Origin: Mesoaciditogaceae bacterium
GTDB taxonomy: Bacteria; Thermotogota; Thermotogae; Mesoaciditogales; Mesoaciditogaceae
Direction: 5' to 3'
DNA: 10,676 nt
NCBI GenBank assembly: GCA_015486145.1
Contig: WFSH01000270.1
Span: forward strand, 1-10,676
Shown: positions 6,503-10,676 of the stretch, piece after piece
How the letters are laid out: each line of letters opens with the position of its first letter
Numbering within the stretch: position 1 is the stretch's first letter
The notes under the pieces: generated by a model
The model's database searches: none
Seen by the model: only the letters and a program-made list of their open reading frames with translations
Told to the model about the DNA's origin: nothing
Made by a program: the position numbers and the translations under genes

Positions 6503-7864
6503 GTGAAAAAGACTTTGTTGGTAATGTTTTTGATGGCGAGCATGGTGATTTCATCTTTTGCCGTAACCAAACTCATACGGGTCAACGTTACAGACATTAC
6601 GGGAGTTCCGATCCCCGTCACTATGACCATGTTTCAAGTGCGAAATCTCATAGGTGTGACCTTCCCAGCAAATTGGGAAAGTTTAAGGGTCTATCAAAAC
6701 GGCAAAGAAATTCCATATCAGATAGACGATGTTGACATGAATGGTCATATTTCTGGTCCGGACATTCTTGCGTTTTGTGCAACTGGCCCAGTCACCATAA
6801 AAGTAAGTGATGACATTTCCATTGGTGCTCCACATTATTCCAACCTTTTCAAGGTTTCGAAAAACAATACAGGTGGTTACACGATAAGCACGGTGAATGG
6901 TGCTCTCAAAGCAGTCGTGAGCGATCATGGATTGGTCAACATCACCAAATTTGGAAAAATCAATGGCGATATTGTCGACCAGATCGGTATAGCCAGAATC
7001 AACGGTTTTCCTCACAGCACCTACTGGGCAAACGGGAAGGTTGGCGGCAACGCGGAGCAAACCTCCGATGCGTTCAAGGTAGTTTACATGAAGATTCTCG
7101 AAAATTCTCCAGTCAGATTGACGATCTTAACAAAATTGGAAGCCATGCCTTTCGTTGGACTGTATCAGGATCTAATCACTTCTATTTACCCAGATGGAGA
7201 TGTACTTGTCAACACTAAGTTTGATTTCACAACTTACGCCGATCTGATGAAACTTCAAGTGATGATCACACATCCACTTAGCAATCTTGAAAATGCGAAT
7301 GATGCGGTACACGTGCTTCCGGTTTTCAGAAGGCTCGTATGGGCAGATCAGGAGGGAATAAGTCCTCTTGATTATTGGTTGCAGAGAAATGCTATCATGT
7401 ATGTTAACAACATACCCTACATTGTTTTCCCATTTAGCAACAACATGAATCCGCCTTATTGGGGAGCTACTTACATATTTGCCTCAGAAGAAAACTGGAG
7501 AAGCAATTTTTCACAAAATCTCGGACTCGGAGTGGCGGAAATACTTCCGCATACCGCTCCTCTTTATGATGATTACTCAAAATGGATGAAAGGGAATACG
7601 TGGGTGTATGAGAGTCAGGAATTCAGAGACGGGCAATTTGAATGGACACCCGGTGAGTTTTACACCAATCCCATCACAAAAAGTATACTCAACCCTTCCA
7701 ATACACCGGCGCAGTGGGCAAAATTGGCAATACATTACATACCAGGTGATCAGGTCAAATTCGTAAGACTTTATTCTGTATACAATGCAAAGAGCATAAC
7801 GAAGGCGATCCAGTATTTGGTTCAAAGAACAAAAGAATTCAGATCTATCAAAATATCCAAATGA
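6503..7864 (+). CDS. Secreted protein of unknown function, possible glycan-active enzyme
   Basis: This 453-residue protein has a clear signal peptide (MKK, hydrophobic core, SSFA cut after residue 20), so it is exported. The rest looks beta-rich. Near the N-terminus are VTFPANWESLRVYQNGKEIP (52-71) and QIDDVDMNG (73-81), followed by a DILAF stretch. This pattern (named residue, 'P.Q.DD.D.NG', then a hydrophobic D-LAF segment) recalls exported polysaccharide-lyase PL26/PcRGLX-like and DUF4861-like proteins, but the length and the rest do not let me assign a family. Aromatic-rich segments (NPPYWGATYIF, residues 327-337) would suit sugar binding. The start is GTG at 6503, with AAGGAGGG 7 bases upstream. 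A longer in-frame opening at 6455 lies within the promoter and is rejected. The gene is under operator O2 and upstream of a second secreted protein, so a role in the same glycan pathway is inferred. Confidence 0.82.
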   Translation: MKKTLLVMFLMASMVISSFAVTKLIRVNVTDITGVPIPVTMTMFQVRNLIGVTFPANWESLRVYQNGKEIPYQIDDVDMNGHISGPDILAFCATGPVTIKVSDDISIGAPHYSNLFKVSKNNTGGYTISTVNGALKAVVSDHGLVNITKFGKINGDIVDQIGIARINGFPHSTYWANGKVGGNAEQTSDAFKVVYMKILENSPVRLTILTKLEAMPFVGLYQDLITSIYPDGDVLVNTKFDFTTYADLMKLQVMITHPLSNLENANDAVHVLPVFRRLVWADQEGISPLDYWLQRNAIMYVNNIPYIVFPFSNNMNPPYWGATYIFASEENWRSNFSQNLGLGVAEILPHTAPLYDDYSKWMKGNTWVYESQEFRDGQFEWTPGEFYTNPITKSILNPSNTPAQWAKLAIHYIPGDQVKFVRLYSVYNAKSITKAIQYLVQRTKEFRSIKISK

Positions 7865-7873
7865 ATGATCAAG

Positions 7874-7905
7874 ATGTGGAGGTCATGTGGCCTCCACATT
7901 TTTTT
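7874..7905 (+). terminator. Terminator-like hairpin between the two secreted-protein genes
   Basis: Arms 7874-7884 and 7889-7899 (ATGTGGAGGTC / GGCCTCCACAT) form an 11-bp stem with one T-G wobble and a 4-base loop (ATGT). A run of U follows directly (7899-7905), the classic intrinsic terminator form. It begins 9 bases after the stop of the upstream gene. Unusually, the next gene's ribosome site (GGAGG, 7906-7910) starts at the first base after the U-run. The terminator therefore lies in the leader of the 811-residue gene and may act as partial terminator or attenuator. Confidence 0.85.
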
Positions 7906-7918
7906 GGAGGGGTTCAAA

Positions 7919-10354
7919 ATGAAAAAGGTCGTTATTTTCCTTTTACTCTTAACGATCACAGTGTGGGCTATGGGGAATGGAATCCCATTGGTTTTATCGC
8001 ATCTCGAAGCTTTAAGGTGGAATTTTAAACTAAATTCAAAAAGCGTCACTGCATGGTGGATCTATTCGAAACCAAGTTTCTCCAATCCAACCAAATATGT
8101 AAACATTACTGCTAAAAATGAGGGGGCAGTATGTGTAGACGATGCTTCAAGAGCCGTTATTCTTTTTCTTCAACTTTACGAGGAAACAAAGAATCGAACT
8201 TATTTAAAAGATGCCAGTGGTGGCTTGGAGTTCTTGATGACGATGGAGGGGAATGACGGGAAATTCTACAATTTTGTCTATGAGAATGGCAAAATAAACA
8301 AGTACGGTGTCACAAGCCGTAAATCCGTATCTTGGTGGACAGTTAGAGGATTTTGGGCATTGTCAATGGGTGCACATGTCTTTAAAAGCGTCAATGTTAA
8401 TTATTCAACAGAACTTTTTAACCATGCTTACGTTGCTTACAAGGCAATTAAAACCACACTACAAGCGGGACTTGTGCAAAATTATTCTGATATGAGTTCT
8501 GTCTTTCTCCTTGGTCTTTCAGAATTGTATTTGGTTGATCCCAAAGAGGAGATCGCTCTGACAGCAAGAAAAGTTGCAAATGGGTTGTTGAAAACCCAGT
8601 CAAAAAGGGGGTTCACAGCAGGCGCATTTTTTACATCCCACAAAATGCGTTATTGGAACGGTTGGGGATCACGGCAAATTCAAGCGCTTGCTTATGCTGG
8701 AAGAATCTTTAAAAATCAAGAATGGATAAAGGCGGCTGAATATTCTGCTTTGCATTTTTATCCCAAGCTGATCTTTTCTCTTGGACCAATTTATGCCATG
8801 AACGGGGCAATCACTTCTTATCCTGAAATATCTTACGCGAATGAAGTTATAATAAGTAGCCTAACGGAACTTTATATTTCCACTCAAAAAGAGATTTACG
8901 CTGATATGGCTTATGTGGCAGCCTCCTGGTATTTCTACAATAATCATCTTGGTGAGCTTATGTACACAATGGATGGAAAAGGATATGATGGTTTAGAAGA
9001 ATTCTTCAGAAATATAGACTCTGGGGCCGAATCCACGATCTGTGCCGATCTTAGCCTTTCTGATCTCATGAAATTGCCAAAGGATTTCTCAACTTTTCTC
9101 AAGGGAAAGAGAATATTTCAAAATGGCATAAAAATTCTCAATGCTTCAAAAATGTACTCAGGGTTCGGAGGAGTGAATACAGTTAAAGATAGTTCCATTG
9201 CAAATGGTGCTTATGCTCTCCTCTCACCTTATTCAACACTTTCCGGAAATGTGATCATAAATGAAAATGGCAATTACGATGTTTATATTTCTTATTTGAA
9301 CACAACTCCTGACGGGAAGATCAATATTTACATTAGTAATGAACAGTACGAATTTCATCCCAAAATAAATCAAAGATTTGAATTTACAAAAATACTATCT
9401 GACATTCACCTTTCAAAGGGAAAAACCCGTGTTGTTATCGAATACAACAACAGTCAAACAAACTCGGCAAAAATTGGCATTGCCCAAATAATTTTGGTTC
9501 CTCACTTGATCGTACAGACAATTTCTCCAGACGGAAAGCATTATTTAACAAGTGCATTTAACAAATCTGATCGTTCTCTCAACGTCAATACACTTATTAA
9601 TGGAAAGATCATCAAAGTATATGTTTACAACAGTAGCGGCTCCATTTTGAAGTCAAGTATGCTGCCCGAAGGTGGTTTTGCTTTCATAGAATGGCTTTCC
9701 ACAAACGTTAACCCATCTGGTACATTTACTTCTGTTCCCATAAAATTCGAAAAGTCAACAACGATAGCAACATCTGGAAAATTTGTGATGATCGATCTCA
9801 CTCAGTTTTTCAACAATCGAGGTGTGGTTTCGATTCACTCAAACATTCCAGCAAATTTTGATAACCCATCTGGTAGCGTTGGCGCCGCATATCCTCTCGA
9901 ATCTTTAAAAAAGCAGATTAAAAATGATTTATTTGTAGCCAAAGTTGGTAAAATGCAAATTCCTTTTTATATGGGGAATTTATCGTCTAACGCAAAAGAC
10001 AACATGACACTTCAAGGTCAAAGAATTGGCATTGGAAAAGCGAATTACAAAGAATTATTCCTTCTTGGATCGTCAGATCATGGAAGTTACGTTAAAATGG
10101 CAAAATTTTACTATTCTGATGGTTCATGCGAAGAAATCGCAATTGGATTCGCAGATTGGTTTCTTGAACCTTTGCCAAGTGAATGGACGGCTTTTACAGC
10201 TCCATATGGCCTTAATTCACAAATGCAAAGGATTAACGGAAATCCCAAACTCTACGTTCAACAGATCAAATTGGTCAATTCTAAAAAATTGATTGGTATC
10301 GAATTTCCCGATCAGATTACCATGCACATTTTTGCAATTAGCTTACTTCGATGA
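7919..10354 (+). CDS. Secreted multidomain protein: (alpha/alpha)-barrel-like N-half plus beta-sandwich C-half, likely glycan-active
   Basis: This 811-residue protein has a signal peptide (KK, hydrophobic core, probable cut after VWA at 16). Residues about 30-390 are helical and repetitive, with hairpin units such as DDASRAVILFLQLYEET (74-90), YLKDASGGLEFLM (95-107), WWTVRGFWALSMG (139-151) and NGWGSRQIQALAYAGR (247-262). These resemble six-hairpin glycosidases and related lyases/hydrolases. The catalytic residue is not identifiable; the Asp74-Asp75 pair is one candidate. Residues about 400-530 look like a CBM-type beta-sandwich (NGNYDVYISYLN). About 618-811 form a second beta module with IDLTQFFNNRGV, FDNPSGSVGAAYPLESL, DNMTLQGQ and FYYSDGS..FADW, a pattern common at the C-terminus of secreted glycosidases. 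The ATG at 7919 with GGAGG 8 bases upstream was chosen. An in-frame ATG at 7865 would put the terminator hairpin inside the coding region. No surface-anchor motif is seen. The fold call is moderate, the substrate unknown. Confidence 0.8.
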   Translation: MKKVVIFLLLLTITVWAMGNGIPLVLSHLEALRWNFKLNSKSVTAWWIYSKPSFSNPTKYVNITAKNEGAVCVDDASRAVILFLQLYEETKNRTYLKDASGGLEFLMTMEGNDGKFYNFVYENGKINKYGVTSRKSVSWWTVRGFWALSMGAHVFKSVNVNYSTELFNHAYVAYKAIKTTLQAGLVQNYSDMSSVFLLGLSELYLVDPKEEIALTARKVANGLLKTQSKRGFTAGAFFTSHKMRYWNGWGSRQIQALAYAGRIFKNQEWIKAAEYSALHFYPKLIFSLGPIYAMNGAITSYPEISYANEVIISSLTELYISTQKEIYADMAYVAASWYFYNNHLGELMYTMDGKGYDGLEEFFRNIDSGAESTICADLSLSDLMKLPKDFSTFLKGKRIFQNGIKILNASKMYSGFGGVNTVKDSSIANGAYALLSPYSTLSGNVIINENGNYDVYISYLNTTPDGKINIYISNEQYEFHPKINQRFEFTKILSDIHLSKGKTRVVIEYNNSQTNSAKIGIAQIILVPHLIVQTISPDGKHYLTSAFNKSDRSLNVNTLINGKIIKVYVYNSSGSILKSSMLPEGGFAFIEWLSTNVNPSGTFTSVPIKFEKSTTIATSGKFVMIDLTQFFNNRGVVSIHSNIPANFDNPSGSVGAAYPLESLKKQIKNDLFVAKVGKMQIPFYMGNLSSNAKDNMTLQGQRIGIGKANYKELFLLGSSDHGSYVKMAKFYYSDGSCEEIAIGFADWFLEPLPSEWTAFTAPYGLNSQMQRINGNPKLYVQQIKLVNSKKLIGIEFPDQITMHIFAISLLR

Positions 10355-10428
10355 TCCTTCCTGAGAAACATGCACATCGTGGTGTTTAAAAAATGCCGCA
10401 AAAGTTTTTTCAAGCTATGTCAAAATAT
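10355..10428. other. Short gap after the 811-residue gene; no convincing terminator
   Basis: An imperfect hairpin (AAACA-CAC / GTG-TGTTT, 10366-10387) follows the stop codon but is followed by A rather than T residues. An AAAAAA/TTTTTT pairing near 10388-10410 is too weak. Where transcription of the plus-strand operon ends is therefore unclear, and read-through into the MATE gene is possible. Confidence 0.35.
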
Positions 10429-10449
10429 GGTTGCAGATGTTTGGCAACC
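10429..10449. promoter_or_regulatory. Inverted repeat at the MATE-gene promoter, possible operator
   Basis: GGTTGC (10429-10434) and GCAACC (10444-10449) form a perfect 6-bp inverted repeat with a 9-base spacer. It lies over the -35 region of the extended -10 promoter just downstream, as repressor sites for transporter genes often do. It does not resemble O1/O2, so the LacI-type regulator is an unlikely binder. No regulator gene for it is visible in the window. Confidence 0.4.
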
Positions 10450-10455
10450 CCCTTC

Positions 10456-10464
10456 TGATATAAT
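10456..10464 (+). promoter_or_regulatory. Extended -10 promoter for the MATE gene
   Basis: TGATATAAT gives a TGn extension plus a perfect TATAAT (10459-10464). No good -35 is found at the right distance, which extended -10 promoters tolerate. The start would be near 10471, about 75 bases before the ATG at 10546. Confidence 0.6.
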
Positions 10465-10545
10465 GGTAAAGTTATCTTGAAAGTAAAGTCCATTTCTCTT
10501 TGTGAAAGCCGTTGAGAATTTTGCGAATTATAAAATGAGGTGTGG

Positions 10546-10676
10546 ATGGGTAAAAAAGAGCCTTTCGACTACACGAATTCATCCATTTCCAAATCTATAT
10601 TGAGATTGGCACTTCCTTCTATGGGGGCCTCTTTTCTCAGTTCGTTGTACGATCTCATAGATACTTTTTGGGTGGG
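10546..10676 (+). CDS. MATE-family transporter, N-terminal fragment (cut by window edge)
   Basis: Forty-three codons are visible. The protein begins MGKKEPFDYTNSSISKSIL and continues LALPSMGASFLSSLYDLI and DTFWVG. This is the characteristic first membrane segment of multidrug and toxin extrusion (MATE) proteins, where an amphipathic start precedes 'LA.P......L......D..FVG'. Family members are about 450 residues, have 12 membrane helices and export cationic compounds in exchange for Na+ or H+. The ATG at 10546 follows GAGGTG (10537-10542) at rather short spacing. An in-frame GTG two codons upstream is less likely. It has its own promoter and is probably not part of the glycan locus. The specific substrate cannot be judged. 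Confidence 0.9.
   Translation, partial: MGKKEPFDYTNSSISKSILRLALPSMGASFLSSLYDLIDTFWV

Noticed and set aside
6683..7060. 125-codon open frame on the minus strand inside the 453-residue gene
   Set aside because: It is antisense to a well-supported secreted protein, with no ribosome site and no recognisable protein features.
7865..7918. In-frame ATG at 7865 that would lengthen the 811-residue protein by 18 residues
   Set aside because: It would place the terminator-like hairpin and U-run inside the coding region and lacks a ribosome site. ATG at 7919 has GGAGG at good spacing and yields a standard signal peptide.
10388..10411. AAAAAA...TTTTTT pairing as terminator of the secreted-protein genes
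   Set aside because: An A-T-only stem with an 11-base loop is too weak, and no GC-rich stem precedes a T-run.
10369..10482. Small plus-strand opening beginning MHIVVFKKC in the gap before the MATE gene
   Set aside because: No ribosome site, no recognisable features, and it runs across the inverted repeat and the extended -10 promoter.
1..10676. CRISPR arrays, insertion sequences, tRNA or rRNA genes
   Set aside because: I looked for regularly spaced repeats, transposase motifs, terminal inverted repeats and tRNA-like cloverleaf ends and saw none.

Overview
This window looks like a glycan-utilisation locus from a low-GC bacterium, most likely thermophilic or anaerobic. Thermotogota (or a similar Gram-negative-type fermenter) is my best guess. 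The support is indirect: strong AAGGAGG-type ribosome sites, frequent GTG and TTG starts, classical N-terminal signal peptides, carbohydrate ABC transport without a dedicated ATPase, and a GH130 phosphorylase. No rRNA or other taxonomic marker is present, so the assignment is an inference.

Layout. About 1-176 is a mostly unassigned left edge, perhaps with the first codons of a further minus-strand gene. From 6149 down to 177 on the minus strand runs a six-gene cluster that reads as one operon: a LacI-family regulator, an extracytoplasmic sugar-binding protein, two MalF/MalG-type permeases (4-base start/stop overlap), a cytoplasmic GH130 enzyme with the residues expected of a phosphorylase, and a second GH130 enzyme that carries a signal peptide and has lost those residues. 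A strong 13-bp hairpin separates the binding-protein gene from the permease genes. The intergenic region 6150-6502 holds divergent promoters, each overlapped by a near-identical cre/LacI-type operator (TTGTAACCGYTTACAW). The operator centres are 301 bp apart.

On the plus strand, starting at 6503, are two genes for secreted proteins with no certain function. The first (453 aa) has an N-terminal beta-rich region carrying a QIDDVDMNG motif that recalls exported polysaccharide lyase/DUF4861-like proteins. The second (811 aa) has a helical, six-hairpin-glycosidase-like N-terminal half and a beta-sandwich C-terminal half. They are separated by a canonical terminator-like hairpin whose right arm could also pair with the ribosome site of the second gene. 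At the right edge, 10546-10676 encodes the N-terminus of a MATE-family transporter with its own extended -10 promoter.

How the genes may work together (inference): the two plus-strand secreted proteins and the exported GH130 trim an extracellular or periplasmic glycan, the ABC transporter takes up the oligosaccharides, and the cytosolic GH130 phosphorolyses them to a sugar 1-phosphate (mannose 1-phosphate if it acts like characterised family members). The LacI-type regulator, bound to both operators, would switch both arms together. The polysaccharide is not identified by the sequence. GH130 points to beta-mannosides.
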